Source: Thermogemmatispora sp042408735
GTDB lineage: Bacteria > Chloroflexota > Ktedonobacteria > Ktedonobacterales > Ktedonobacteraceae
Direction of reading: 5' to 3'
Assembly (NCBI RefSeq): GCF_042408735.1
Contig: NZ_JBHOQV010000136.1
Coordinates: 124,001 to 188,000 of the forward strand
DNA: 64,000 bases
Shown one piece after another: positions 25,206 to 34,377 of the stretch. Every line of letters starts with the position of its first letter. Position 1 is the first letter of the stretch. Position numbers and translations under genes: made by a program. Under the pieces are notes generated by a model. That model had not been told where the DNA came from. It searched no databases and was given only the letters and a program-made list of their open reading frames with translations.

Positions 25206-26356
25206 CGTGAGCCGCGAGCCTCCTTTTCAGCGCGAACGCGCGCGAGAAAATGATCAAAAATCCAATCGGTATCCATCGGGCCTGGCCTGGCCTCGGGATG
25301 GAACTGTACGGAGAAGAAAGGAAGCTCGTGATGGACCATACCTTCATTGGTGCCATCGTTGCCATTAATAAACCAGGGCGCAAATCCTGACGGCAGTGTC
25401 CCAACCGCAAACCCATGATTTTGTGTAGTGATAAAGCAGCGTTTGCTATCGTTCAGCAGACATGGCTGATTCTGGCTGCGATGCCCGAACTTCATCTTAT
25501 AGGTATCGCCCCCGGCGGCCAGGGCCAGGAGCTGGTGACCCAGGCAAATGCCCAGCATTGGAACGGCCCGCTCCAGGGCGATCTGGATCGTTCGGATGGT
25601 CTTCTGCACCGTCTTCGGATCGCCGGGGCCATTCGAGATCACAATGCCATCGAAATCGAAGGCGCTGGCGGGTTCGAAGAGATCGTAGTCCCAGGGGACC
25701 CGGATCAGGCGCACATTGCGTCTGAGCAGAGAGCGCACGATATTATGTTTGGTGCCACAGTCGATCAAGACAATCGTGAGATCGCCCTCGCCCAGGCGCT
25801 GAACCTCCTTGCATGAGACGCGCGCGACGAGATTATCGAGGTTTGGATCATAGAACGGCAGATCCTCGTCGTCGATCACAATCTTGCCCAGCATCGTCCC
25901 ATGCGTACGGATATGCCGCGTCAGCAGGCGCGTATCCTTGATTTCCAGGGCCGGCACCCTCTGCTGCTGCAGCCAGGCGCGCAGGCTCATCGCGCTCTGG
26001 GCATGCGAGGGCGTGTCAATATAGTCGGAGACAATCAGCCCGGAGATGTGGATGCGTTCGCCCTCCCAGTGCGCCGACTGCGGGACGCCATAGTTGCCGA
26101 TCAGCGGGTAGGTCATCGCCAGAATCTGGCCCCCATAGGAGGCATCGGTCATCGCTTCTGGATAACCGACCATCCCCGTGCAAAACACAACCTCACCGGC
26201 AGTAGAAGCCTCATAGCCGAAGGAGGTACCTTCGAAGGTCGTCCCATCCTCCAGGACAAGCCTTCCACGGCGTGCACCGGTATCGGTGGCAAAGCGAGCA
26301 AGATCCGCAAGGCTTTCCTCAGCCAGAAAGGTTCGATCTACCATGTTCTGCTGCAT
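25202..26356 (-). CDS. carA: Carbamoyl-phosphate synthase small (glutaminase) subunit
   Basis: 384 aa. The N-terminal CarA domain (LVLEDGTTFEGTSFGY, GYPEAMTDASYGGQ) is followed by a class I glutamine amidotransferase with nucleophile Cys in LGICLGHQLLALA and His/Glu in VQFHPEARPGP. It supplies ammonia from glutamine to CarB. The first 20 residues are an extension before the conserved region. AAAGGA lies eight bases before the ATG. It follows pyrB by 16 bases. Confidence 0.96.
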   Translation of the reverse strand: MQQNMVDRTFLAEESLADLARFATDTGARRGRLVLEDGTTFEGTSFGYEASTAGEVVFCTGMVGYPEAMTDASYGGQILAMTYPLIGNYGVPQSAHWEGERIHISGLIVSDYIDTPSHAQSAMSLRAWLQQQRVPALEIKDTRLLTRHIRTHGTMLGKIVIDDEDLPFYDPNLDNLVARVSCKEVQRLGEGDLTIVLIDCGTKHNIVRSLLRRNVRLIRVPWDYDLFEPASAFDFDGIVISNGPGDPKTVQKTIRTIQIALERAVPMLGICLGHQLLALAAGGDTYKMKFGHRSQNQPCLLNDSKRCFITTQNHGFAVGTLPSGFAPWFINGNDGTNEGMVHHELPFFSVQFHPEARPGPMDTDWIFDHFLARVRAEKEARGSR

Positions 26357-26372
26357 CCAGAAGTCCTTTCAA

Positions 26373-27362
26373 CTACGCTTTCCCCAGAATCAAGGCCATT
26401 AAGGCCATGCGGGTATACAAACCGTTCCTGATCTGGGAACGCAGATAGACCGCGCGCTCGTCGCCATCGACGGCGGGATCAATCGTCCCAACACGCGGTA
26501 AGGGATCCATCAGAATCATCTCGCGATTGGCACGCTCAGCCAGTAAAGCCGGTGTCACCTGGAACGAAGCAGCAGCCAACTTTTGATACTCATCGAGAGA
26601 TGAAAGTCGCTCTTTCTGAATACGTGTCCAATACCAGAAATGACAGTCATTCGGAATTTCTCGCTCACTGTGGATCTCGACGATCTCAATGCCCCGCCCT
26701 TGCAGGACAGCCAGATCTTCACGCGCGAGGCGCAGCGCCTCTGGTGATAAGAGATAGACGGTATTGCCCTCAAAAAGCGACAGGCCACGGATGAGCGAAT
26801 GCAATGTCCGGCTGTTAAGCGGATCACCGGCTAACAAGCCCTTTAGATGATCGAGACGCCCAAAGCGCTCGTAGATTGTGAAGAGATCGAGCAGCGTCTG
26901 CGTGGGATGCTCATTGTTGCCATCGCCGGCGTTGATGACCGGCACACCGGCGACCTCGGCAGCCCTCTGAGCCGCCCCCGAGAGAGGATGGCGCAGGACA
27001 ATCGCCTGCGTATAGGCCGCAAAGACGCTGATCGTGTCCTCGAACGACTCTCCCTTCCAGACTGAGCTGACCACCTCCGGGTTTTGGATATCAAGCGTTT
27101 GTCCACCAAGCCGCTTGACCGCAGCCGCAAAGGAGCCAAAGGTTCGGCTGGAGGGTTCGTAGAACAACAAGGCTACCAGTTGACCAGCGAGCAGCTGAGA
27201 AGGCTCGCTCGCCAGGACCAGCTCCTTCATCTCGCGCGCTAAGGCGAAGACTCTATACAGATCAGCGGCTGAAAATTGATCCAGCGATAGGATATCTTTC
27301 CCCCTGAAGTCTCCGCTGATCAGTTCAAGCGAGCCAGGCGGATGAGTGATCACCTGATTCAT
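26373..27362 (-). CDS. pyrB: Aspartate carbamoyltransferase catalytic subunit
   Basis: 329 aa. Carbamoyl-phosphate site FYEPSSRTFGSF, KGESFEDT (80s-loop region), LRHPLSGAAQRAAE, NNEHPTQTLLD (HPTQ) and MDPLPR at the aspartate domain are all present. It joins carbamoyl phosphate and aspartate, the committed step of pyrimidine synthesis. No regulatory subunit gene (pyrI) lies next to it. GGAGG lies five bases before the ATG. It is the first structural gene of the pyr operon and follows a leader with a terminator. Confidence 0.96.
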   Translation of the reverse strand: MNQVITHPPGSLELISGDFRGKDILSLDQFSAADLYRVFALAREMKELVLASEPSQLLAGQLVALLFYEPSSRTFGSFAAAVKRLGGQTLDIQNPEVVSSVWKGESFEDTISVFAAYTQAIVLRHPLSGAAQRAAEVAGVPVINAGDGNNEHPTQTLLDLFTIYERFGRLDHLKGLLAGDPLNSRTLHSLIRGLSLFEGNTVYLLSPEALRLAREDLAVLQGRGIEIVEIHSEREIPNDCHFWYWTRIQKERLSSLDEYQKLAAASFQVTPALLAERANREMILMDPLPRVGTIDPAVDGDERAVYLRSQIRNGLYTRMALMALILGKA

Positions 27363-27414
27363 GCTGTCCTCCAGCTAGCCTTTCAGCACAACCTATTGAC
27401 TGATCATACGCTTG

Positions 27415-27642
27415 TCAGTTCTCCATGCCTCTTAAGTAAGTCAGCAGGGAACCTCGGAGCGGAGCAAGAGCGAGCGTAAGAGCTTCCTCCTCGCTTGCTA
27501 AGGTTGCAGGTCTGCTCTGCCAGAGGCTATAAAAAAATTCCCCACCCCTGCTTCCAGGGGTGAGGAAAAAATCTTCTTCCTCAGGCAAGACACCGGGTCC
27601 ACCCCATCTGTTTTTCAGCATGTGCACTTTCAGCCTTGGCAT
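27415..27642 (-). CDS. Possible leader peptide of the pyr operon
   Basis: 75 codons starting at an ATG with GGGGA upstream, about 135 bases into the predicted transcript. It reads straight through the attenuator hairpin and stops 52 bases before pyrB. The peptide itself has no recognisable family. Its placement across a U-rich stretch and a terminator is like the enteric pyrBI leader, where translation of a short ORF close behind RNA polymerase prevents termination when UTP is low. Coding is inferred, not shown. Confidence 0.4.
   Translation of the reverse strand: MPRLKVHMLKNRWGGPGVLPEEEDFFLTPGSRGGEFFYSLWQSRPATLASEEEALTLALAPLRGSLLTYLRGMEN
27531..27583 (-). terminator. Transcription attenuator in the pyr leader, with overlapping alternative hairpin
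   Basis: Terminator stem on the minus strand: TTCCTCACCCCTG, loop GAAG, CAGGGGTGGGGAA (27567-27538, one G-U pair), followed by seven T (27537-27531). A second hairpin, TGAGGAA with TTCCTCA (27583-27577 and 27567-27561), uses the first bases of the terminator stem, so the two are mutually exclusive. The transcript between the arms is U-rich. It is downstream of a good promoter and upstream of pyrB, so it acts on pyr rather than only ending the previous gene. Confidence 0.7.
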
Positions 27643-27782
27643 TTCAGTATCCCCAGTTCCAGTCTCCTCACTTCAATGTCCTCAGAAGCGAATCAGGCCA
27701 TCCGACATTGCCCAGGACCATGATGGAGCCAGACCCTCTGTCCACCAGCTTGCTGAGCAGATCCGTTCCAAATCGTCATATA

Positions 27783-27811
27783 TTTATACACGTTACCGTG
27801 CTAAAAGTCAA
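27783..27811 (-). promoter_or_regulatory. pyr operon promoter
   Basis: TTGACT (27811-27806) and TATAAA (27788-27783) with a 17-base spacer on the minus strand. Transcription from about 27776 would give a leader of roughly 410 bases before pyrB. Confidence 0.7.
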
Positions 27812-27950
27812 TAGCCAACAGGTACTTAGCAGCAGGCTTGCGGGAAACAGCCCCACCGACCGTCCCGGGAGGAGGACGGAGCGGTGGAGCAGCAGGGTCA
27901 GGACCGGCAGGCACAGAGGCCGCCTACGCTGCGCCAGTTTTTACCCGCGC

Positions 27951-30509
27951 CTAAGCCTCTTCAACCAGATCCTGAAGGGCCTCGTGAGGATCGCTGTCCT
28001 CCTCGGCATCAAGCGGCAGCTCCTCGCCATCGACGCGCGCTACCATCGATGGCACGGTACGGCTTTGCAGGATGATGCCCCTCATCAGCAGAGCACTGGC
28101 CTGAGCAAACAAAGGCCGCAGGCGCGTGAGGCGTTCATACTGCTCCTGTTGCTCTAGCAGGTGGCGCCGGACCTGCTTCAGGGTGGAGCGACTAAGGCCG
28201 GCGCCGTCGTAGGGCCAGGTCAGTCCCTCGGACCAGAAATCGCCCTTATCGAGTAGCTGGCCGATGGCTCCCTGGACCTGCTGTAAGAGGTCTATGGTCT
28301 GATTGAGGAGCATGAGAATGTCGCCCTCGGCCAGATCGATGCGCCGCAGCAGCCCGTTCAGAGACATTCCGCGCGCCCAGGAGAGGGCTACGCCGTGAAA
28401 CTCGGGGACGATACGTGGGGTCAGCGAGAGGCCGACCATCTCCTCCGTCTCACAGACCCGCCTCTCGATCTGCTTCAGCTCGCGCCGCACTTCCTTGAGA
28501 CGTGAGTTGAGCACATGGCGATTGTAGAGGCGTCGATCGTTGTCAAAGGTGAACCAGCTACAGACCTCCGCCAGTTCCGCTGGCGTTAGCCCATCCAGGA
28601 CCCCATCCATGATCAGCTCGACAATGAGGATGCCCGCCGGATGGAAAATGCTGCGCAGCAGGCGCCCACGCAGGGTCAGGCGATCATCGTCGCCGATGTA
28701 ATCCAAGGCCCGCAGCACCAGGACCGTGCCTTTCAGCTCCTCTCTCCCCTGCCGGCTGAGCTGCAGTTGACGGCGCCGTCGCTGGCTGCGCTCCAGGGCC
28801 CGGGCCGCTGCCTCCGCCGCCTTGAGCTTTTTCGTGCTGACCTTGCGCCCCTGACGTAGCTGGTGCTCGACCTGGTGAATGAAGCGCAGCTCCTGCTCCT
28901 CCCAGGCCCGATAACGCTGATATTCCCTCAGGCTAGAGGCACAGATGCGCTGCAGATGCTCAATGTCTCCCTCGCGCCAGAGATTGAGGATCGAATTGTA
29001 GCGAATCACGAAGGAGCTGTAGACGGGATGCAGCTCAGCGGTGATGCGAGCAAAAGCTTCTTCAAACGGCTCCCAGGGCGAGTAAGGGATGACGGCAGCC
29101 CCCCGCACATCCATGCCCCGTCGGCCCGCCCTCCCAGTCAGTTGGCGATACTCGTTCGGCGTCAGGAGGCGCATCTCGATGCCATCGAACTTGCTCAGGC
29201 TTCCCACCACCACGGAGCGAGCCGGCATGTTGATCCCTAGAGCCAGGGTATCGGTAGCGAAGACCGCCCGCAAATGACCTTGCGCGAAGAGCGTCTCCAC
29301 CAGGACCTTGAGACCCGGGAGCAATCCGGCGTGATGGAAGGCTAAACCGCGAGGCAAGAGATTGACCAGGGCATGTACCTGTTGCAGATTGCGATCTTCG
29401 GGCGGAAGCTGCTCCAGCCAGACCCGGATCTCCTCGCGGATGCGCTCCTGCTCCTGCGGAGAGGTGAAGAGATGGCGCGACGCGCTCATCGCTGCCTCTT
29501 CGACAGCGCGCCGTCCAGGCAGAAAGTAGAGGCAGGGCAAGAGATCGGCATCGCGAAGGGCCGTCAGCACCTCGCCCGGCTCTGGAGCCCGGCGAAGAGG
29601 GGCGCGCGCCCGCTTCTGCCTGGGGCGAGCTTTCTCCTCACCAGCAGAGGCGCTCGCCCCAGAGGAGGCAGCGCTCTGTCCATCAAGGGAAGCGCTCTCA
29701 GCAGCCCCTGTCTCCTCGCCGCTCAGCTCTACCTCCCCCTCGTCCTCCTCCTTCCAGTCCTGCCTGAAAGCATAGCGTCGCGCCAGGCGCGCCTCACCCC
29801 CTACATTGGGGAAGCGCTCCACGCGCCGCCCTTCGGCGTCCTGGACGAGATGGAGCTTGCCGTCGAGAAAGTAGTAATGCTCCAGCGGCACGGCCCGCTC
29901 TTCGTGCACCACCAGTGCCACCGGGCGATGCACGCGACTGATCCAGTCGGCCAGCTCCTGAGCATTGCTGACGGTCGCTGAGAGGCCGACAAGCTGCACA
30001 TGGGGAGGCGAGCAGATGATGGCCTCCTCCCAGACGGGGCCGCGCTCGGGGTCGCTGAGATAATGCAGCTCATCGAAGACCACGTAGGCAACATCGGCCA
30101 GAGAAGAAGGGCCGCCCGCCGCTCCCTCCTCCAAGAGCATATTGCGATAGACCTCGGTCGTCATAATGACGATCGCCGCTCGACTGCGTTCCACAATGTC
30201 TCCGGTGACGAGGCCGACCGTCTCTGGCCCATAGGCGGCGCGTAAATCGCGGAACTTCTGATTCGAGAGTGCTTTCAAGGGGGTAGTGTAGATGACACGG
30301 GCACCCTGCTGCCAGGCTTTCCAGATGGCGTACTCAGCTACCAGGGTCTTCCCCGTTCCTGTCGGGGCCGCCACCAGCACCGACCGCCCCTGCGCAAGGT
30401 GAGCTATGGCTTCTTTCTGAAAGGTGTCGAGAGGGAATGGATACCGACTTGCAAATGCCTCTATCTCTTCTTGAAACTCAGGTCCAACCTCCACGTTTCT
30501 CTTGCCCAT
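27951..30509 (-). CDS. Ski2/Mtr4-like DEAD/DExH RNA helicase with DSHCT domain
   Basis: 852 aa. Motifs: APTGTGKT (I), TTPLKALSNQKF (Ia), TTEVYRNMLL, DELHYLSD (II), GLSATVSN (III), LALGINMPARSVVVG (V) and QLTGRAGRRGMD (VI). An insert of about 70 charged residues (SGEETGAAES and following) lies between the two RecA folds. The C-terminal region has the coiled helical bundle and DSHCT-type end seen in Ski2/Mtr4/HelY proteins. Relatives unwind structured RNA, and the mycobacterial relative is HelY. AAAGG lies seven bases before the ATG. Its stop is 140 bases before the pyr promoter. Confidence 0.88.
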   Translation of the reverse strand: MGKRNVEVGPEFQEEIEAFASRYPFPLDTFQKEAIAHLAQGRSVLVAAPTGTGKTLVAEYAIWKAWQQGARVIYTTPLKALSNQKFRDLRAAYGPETVGLVTGDIVERSRAAIVIMTTEVYRNMLLEEGAAGGPSSLADVAYVVFDELHYLSDPERGPVWEEAIICSPPHVQLVGLSATVSNAQELADWISRVHRPVALVVHEERAVPLEHYYFLDGKLHLVQDAEGRRVERFPNVGGEARLARRYAFRQDWKEEDEGEVELSGEETGAAESASLDGQSAASSGASASAGEEKARPRQKRARAPLRRAPEPGEVLTALRDADLLPCLYFLPGRRAVEEAAMSASRHLFTSPQEQERIREEIRVWLEQLPPEDRNLQQVHALVNLLPRGLAFHHAGLLPGLKVLVETLFAQGHLRAVFATDTLALGINMPARSVVVGSLSKFDGIEMRLLTPNEYRQLTGRAGRRGMDVRGAAVIPYSPWEPFEEAFARITAELHPVYSSFVIRYNSILNLWREGDIEHLQRICASSLREYQRYRAWEEQELRFIHQVEHQLRQGRKVSTKKLKAAEAAARALERSQRRRRQLQLSRQGREELKGTVLVLRALDYIGDDDRLTLRGRLLRSIFHPAGILIVELIMDGVLDGLTPAELAEVCSWFTFDNDRRLYNRHVLNSRLKEVRRELKQIERRVCETEEMVGLSLTPRIVPEFHGVALSWARGMSLNGLLRRIDLAEGDILMLLNQTIDLLQQVQGAIGQLLDKGDFWSEGLTWPYDGAGLSRSTLKQVRRHLLEQQEQYERLTRLRPLFAQASALLMRGIILQSRTVPSMVARVDGEELPLDAEEDSDPHEALQDLVEEA

Positions 30510-30618
30510 TTCAACCTTTCTCTAACGCGCTACCGGCAAACAGACTACGGTGCCGCTCAACATGAAGGACCATTTTCCGCATGGGAGATTTGATGTCGCC
30601 ATTATGTTTCATGGTCCC

Positions 30619-30647
30619 ATTGTAGCATGAAAGAAGGAAGGGGGCAA
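30619..30647 (-). promoter_or_regulatory. Promoter of the Ski2-like helicase gene
   Basis: TTGCCC (30647-30642) and TACAAT (30624-30619) with a 17-base spacer on the minus strand, about 100 bases before the start codon. Between this and the glyS promoter (30648-30807) nothing else was recognised. Confidence 0.5.
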
Positions 30648-30807
30648 GCAGGGCCTGCTATCGGCGCAGGCGAAAGAGCCAGCCAACCAGCCGGGTCGCA
30701 GCTACCAGCAGGCGGAGACCTTCTCCCCTGGCCCTGGCCAGTAGCAGCGGGCAGCGGCGGCCAAAAAGCTGAGCTGAGGAGAGCATAGGAGGACCGGCTT
30801 CGCCCTC

Positions 30808-30836
30808 TTGCACTGGTAGATGCACCCTGCTATACT
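30808..30836 (+). promoter_or_regulatory. Promoter of the T-box/glyS transcript
   Basis: TTGCAC (30808-30813) and TATACT (30831-30836) with a 17-base spacer. The predicted start of transcription is about 30843. Confidence 0.65.
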
Positions 30837-30842
30837 ACAGTC

Positions 30843-31216
30843 ACGTAGAAGTCCCTGACTGGCAACAGAGCAGATCACCTGACGATCGAGAGCTAGACCA
30901 ACTGAACAACGAGACCGGCGATGATGAAGAGGAGTAACCGGTCGAGGATAACAGCGAGCCGGCGGTTGGTGGAAGGCCGGCAATCCAGAGCCGGTGAAGG
31001 GCGCTTCGGAGCCGGTATATCAGCAATGAGTGGCTTCGCGCTCAGGTTCGTTCCCTCTCTCTGATGGGCTGGCGCAGGCCGGCGGTGAGCAGAATGGAGA
31101 CGAAGGGCGCGAAGAAGCAGGGTGGAACCGCGCATATCGCCTGAGAGGTCAGCCCCGGGCGGCTCACGTTGGCGATATTCGTCCCTGGCGTTTGCGAACG
31201 CCTGGGGCGATTTTTA
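30843..31216 (+). promoter_or_regulatory. T-box riboswitch (glycine) with terminator
   Basis: The T-box core AGGGTGGAACCGCG is at 31119-31132. The variable base after TGG is A, which pairs with U73, the discriminator base usual in tRNA-Gly. The antiterminator 3' side GTCCCT (31181-31186) is also the 5' arm of the terminator, whose stem runs 31181-31208 (GGCGTT with AACGCC plus the outer arm) and ends in a T-run (31211-31215). About 275 bases of structured leader precede it, with stem I elements such as GACCGG/CCGGTC. The specifier codon was not resolved with certainty; several GGC triplets lie in the expected region. Uncharged tRNA-Gly should allow read-through into glyS. Confidence 0.88.
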
Positions 31217-31241
31217 TTGCAGAGGAGGAGATCACCCGTCT

Positions 31242-32609
31242 ATGACCCAGATTGAGCAGCAACAGACCAGTGAAACGGCCTTTGTGCCCATTGAGAAGAT
31301 CGTCTCGCTCTGTAAGCGGCGCGGCTTTGTGTACCCCAACTCAGAAATCTACGGCGGCGTCTCGGGCGTCTACGACTTTGGCCCTCTGGGCGTCGAGTTG
31401 CGCAATAACATTCGCCGCTACTGGTGGTGGTCGATGGTCCAGACCCAGGAGAACATCGTGGGGATCGAGGGCGCCATTCTGACTCATCCCCGCGTTTGGG
31501 AGGCCAGCGGCCACGTCGAGAATTTCGTCGATCGCCTGGTCGAGTGCAAAACCTGCAAGAAGCGTTTCCGCGTCGATCACCTGCCTCCCGAGAATCTGGA
31601 GCAGCGCAAGTGCCCCAACGATGGCGGCGAGCTGATGGAGCCGCGCACCTTCAACCTGCTGATGGAGACCTACCTGGGCGTGGTCGAAGATGACCGGGTT
31701 AAGACCTACCTGCGCGGCGAGGCTTGTCAGAACATCTACCTGGACTTCCTGAACGTGGTGAAATCCTCTCGCATGAAGATCCCCTTTGGGATCTGCCAGA
31801 TCGGGAAGGCTTTCCGTAACGAGGTGACACCCGGCAACTTCCTCTTCCGCCAGCGCGAGTTTGAGCAGTGGGATCTGCAGTTCTTTGTTCATCCGAGCGA
31901 GATGCAGCGCTGGTTCGACTATTGGAAACAGCGCCGCTTCGAGTGGTACCGGGGATTGATCAACCACAAGGATCGCCTGCGCCTGCGCGAGCACGGTCCC
32001 GACGAGTTGGCCCACTACGCGCGCCAGGCTTTCGACATCGAGTATCAGACCGTCCTCGGCTGGCAGGAATGGGAGGGCATCCACTGGCGCCAGGATTGGG
32101 ACCTCTCGCGCCACAGCCAGTACAGCGGCGAGGACCTGAGCTACGTCGATGAAGTGACCAAAGAGCGCTTTATCCCCTGGATCGTGGAGACCTCGGGCGG
32201 CGTCGATCGCACCTTCCTCTACCTGCTGCTGGATGCCTACGAGGAGCAGCCTGATCCCCAGGGCAAGAGCGGCGAGACACGCACCGTGCTCCATCTGCAT
32301 CCAATGCTCGCCCCAGTCAAGGTGGCGGTTTTCCCGCTGAAGCGCAACAACGAGGAGCTGGTTCAGTTAGCCCGCGGGATCTACGAGCGCCTGCGCCGAC
32401 TGATGGTGGCTCAATATGACGATACGGGCAGCATCGGGCGCCTCTACCGCCGCCAGGATGAGATCGGCACGCCTTATTGTGTGACCGTCGATTTCCAGTC
32501 GCTGGAGGATAAGACGGTGACAGTCCGCGATCGCGATTCGATGACCCAGGTGCGTGTGGCCATCGATGAGCTGCCGAGCTACCTGCTTGAGCGCGTGACC
32601 TGGCACTGA
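31242..32609 (+). CDS. glyS: Glycyl-tRNA synthetase, alpha2 (single-chain) type
   Basis: 455 aa. Class II synthetase of the eukaryote/archaeal-like homodimeric type: KRRGFVYPNSEIYGG, GVYDFGPLGVELRNN, RNEVTPGNFLFRQREFEQWD (motif 2 region), a Zn-binding-like CKTCKKRF...CPNDG pair, ETSGGVDRTFLYLLLDA (motif 3 region) and a C-terminal anticodon-binding domain (VKVAVFPLKRN). The ATG at 31242 was chosen because conserved sequence begins soon after it and AGGAGGAG lies upstream. A longer in-frame reading would run back into the T-box. It attaches glycine to tRNA-Gly. Confidence 0.95.
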   Translation: MTQIEQQQTSETAFVPIEKIVSLCKRRGFVYPNSEIYGGVSGVYDFGPLGVELRNNIRRYWWWSMVQTQENIVGIEGAILTHPRVWEASGHVENFVDRLVECKTCKKRFRVDHLPPENLEQRKCPNDGGELMEPRTFNLLMETYLGVVEDDRVKTYLRGEACQNIYLDFLNVVKSSRMKIPFGICQIGKAFRNEVTPGNFLFRQREFEQWDLQFFVHPSEMQRWFDYWKQRRFEWYRGLINHKDRLRLREHGPDELAHYARQAFDIEYQTVLGWQEWEGIHWRQDWDLSRHSQYSGEDLSYVDEVTKERFIPWIVETSGGVDRTFLYLLLDAYEEQPDPQGKSGETRTVLHLHPMLAPVKVAVFPLKRNNEELVQLARGIYERLRRLMVAQYDDTGSIGRLYRRQDEIGTPYCVTVDFQSLEDKTVTVRDRDSMTQVRVAIDELPSYLLERVTWH

Positions 32610-33219
32610 GGCGGCAAAGGGCTATCCCGCGACCGTCCCTTGCCTGATCTGATTCTATGACCGACCGACCGGCATCCGCAGAGAGGGGGGCAGGCCGCCC
32701 CAGAGGCGACCCATTGACTCCCCTCCTGCTGCGTGCTGCGCCCACCGCGCTCCGCACTACAGGCCAGCGCCCCCTGGCCCATAGAGAAGCAGGCCGCCTG
32801 TCTCTTCTCCGCACGTTCCCCGCACGAGCTTTGGCGTCCCCCGTCTGTCCTCTGTTTCTCTCCCCTTGCTTCTTCTTCTCTGGTCTCCTCTCTGCCAGCT
32901 CGCTCGCGGCTCTTTCAGTCAGGGCGAGGAGCGAAGGAGATGCCAGGCAGAGGAGGAGCGAGAAAAGCGGGAACTGCAGGCGAGAAGGCGAATCAGGAGA
33001 GCCACTGAAGGGCAGAGAGATGGAGAGATAGCCAGACCGTGCTTTTTGTCCCCTTCGAACCGTTCTTAAATTGCGAGCGATCGTGCAGTTGAGGGCGTGA
33101 TCGGCTCCTGTGCGCTCCGCTCTCGTTCGCCGGCGGGGAGCACAGAGCGATGACGGGCGAACCTTGATCACTTGCTTCGCAGATTCAGTCACACGCGAAG
33201 AGGACCGCAAGCGCTGAGA
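32610..33219. other. Intergenic, about 600 bases, nothing firm
   Basis: Contains a pyrimidine-rich then purine-rich stretch (about 32800-33030). A long minus-strand open frame here is mostly antisense to glyS and has low-complexity composition. No RNA gene, terminator with T-run, or convincing promoter for the next gene was found. Confidence 0.35.
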
Positions 33220-34245
33220 ATGACACGAGTTCTCTCTTACAATATTCTGGCCGGTGGAATGACGCCATGCGCAGGGGAAAGTAGGCGCACTGAACCATTG
33301 GTAAGGCTGATCAGTGCAGCCCAGCCCGATATCGTAGGACTGCCCGAGGGTCTCAACCCGCGCAGGCAGACAGAGACAACGGTGGTAGAGGAGCTAGCCG
33401 GGCGACTGGGGATGACCCTTCTGCGGGGCGACCACCCCACGGCGGGGAACGAGTTTCAGGTGGCCTGCCTTACCAGGCTACCAGTCCTTGCCAGCCGGGT
33501 CCACGCACGACCTGGGGAGCTTACCCGCCCGCTGCTGGAGGTGCACGTGCGCGAAGAGGACGGCGGTGAGCTAGTCATCTTTGTGGCGCACCTGATCGCA
33601 AGCTTCCATAAGGGGCGAGCTGCCGAGCATCTGCGGCAGCGCGAGGTCAAGACCATCTTGGAGATCATGGCCGCGGCGCGCGGTCGACCCCACCTGCTCA
33701 TGGGTGACTTCAATGCGCTGGCGCCGGGTGAGCCGCTTCAAGCCAGCGCCTTGCTGCGCTATGTCCTCTACCTGGATCAGGCCCTGCCCACAGAGAGCAG
33801 CGAGCGCGATGGCCATCCACATCTTGCCTACGTCCTGCCTGATGGCCTGCGCCCCCTGCAACCCCTCCTGGCTCAACTGGCGCGCACTCGGCCAGCGCTC
33901 CGTCTGATCGATGCTCTGGCCGGTCTCTACGTGCCGCGCAAAAGCATCGCCCTCCTACGGCGCGCCGGCTATGTCGACTGCTTCCGCCACCTGCATCCAG
34001 ACGAACCGGGCTTTACCTGTCCAGCGCTGATGCCGGCGGGAAGGATCGACTTCATCTTCGCCAGCCCCGAACTAGCGCCGCGACTACGGGCCTGCCAGGT
34101 GCTGCAGGAAGGCAACGGCATCAAAGGCTCCCAGGCCAGCGATCACCTGCCGGTGCTGGCAGAGTTTGGTCCGGGCACGGCTCAGGCCCAGCGAGAGAGC
34201 GATCAGGCCAGGCCCGGGGCAGTCGCCGCGCTCTCCTCGTCATAA
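33220..34245 (+). CDS. Endonuclease/exonuclease/phosphatase-family protein
   Basis: 341 aa. The fold is shown by SYNILAGG at the N terminus, the metal Glu in IVGLPEG, HLIASF, GDFNALAPGEP and the final DFIFASPEL and GSQASDHLPV (catalytic Asp-His). It is predicted to be an Mg-dependent phosphodiesterase or phosphatase acting on nucleic acid or phospholipid. The substrate cannot be assigned. No signal peptide, so probably cytoplasmic. The ATG at 33220 begins the conserved fold; a TTG at 33172 is an alternative. The ribosome binding site is weak for both. The last 25 residues are a low-complexity tail. Confidence 0.8.
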   Translation: MTRVLSYNILAGGMTPCAGESRRTEPLVRLISAAQPDIVGLPEGLNPRRQTETTVVEELAGRLGMTLLRGDHPTAGNEFQVACLTRLPVLASRVHARPGELTRPLLEVHVREEDGGELVIFVAHLIASFHKGRAAEHLRQREVKTILEIMAAARGRPHLLMGDFNALAPGEPLQASALLRYVLYLDQALPTESSERDGHPHLAYVLPDGLRPLQPLLAQLARTRPALRLIDALAGLYVPRKSIALLRRAGYVDCFRHLHPDEPGFTCPALMPAGRIDFIFASPELAPRLRACQVLQEGNGIKGSQASDHLPVLAEFGPGTAQAQRESDQARPGAVAALSSS

Positions 34246-34377
34246 GTCTCGCTTCCAGGCAGGCAAGCAGGGTCGACTGGAAGGGAGGGCAGAGAGGGAC
34301 CCCCGCCCTCTCCCGCCTGACCGGCAGAAAGGCCCTTGTGAGCTGGGGCGGGGGCCGGCCCTCCCCTCAAGCAACCA

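Noticed and set aside
32317..33210. 297-codon minus-strand frame
   Set aside because: Mostly antisense to glyS, low-complexity Arg/Ser-rich composition, no ribosome binding site.
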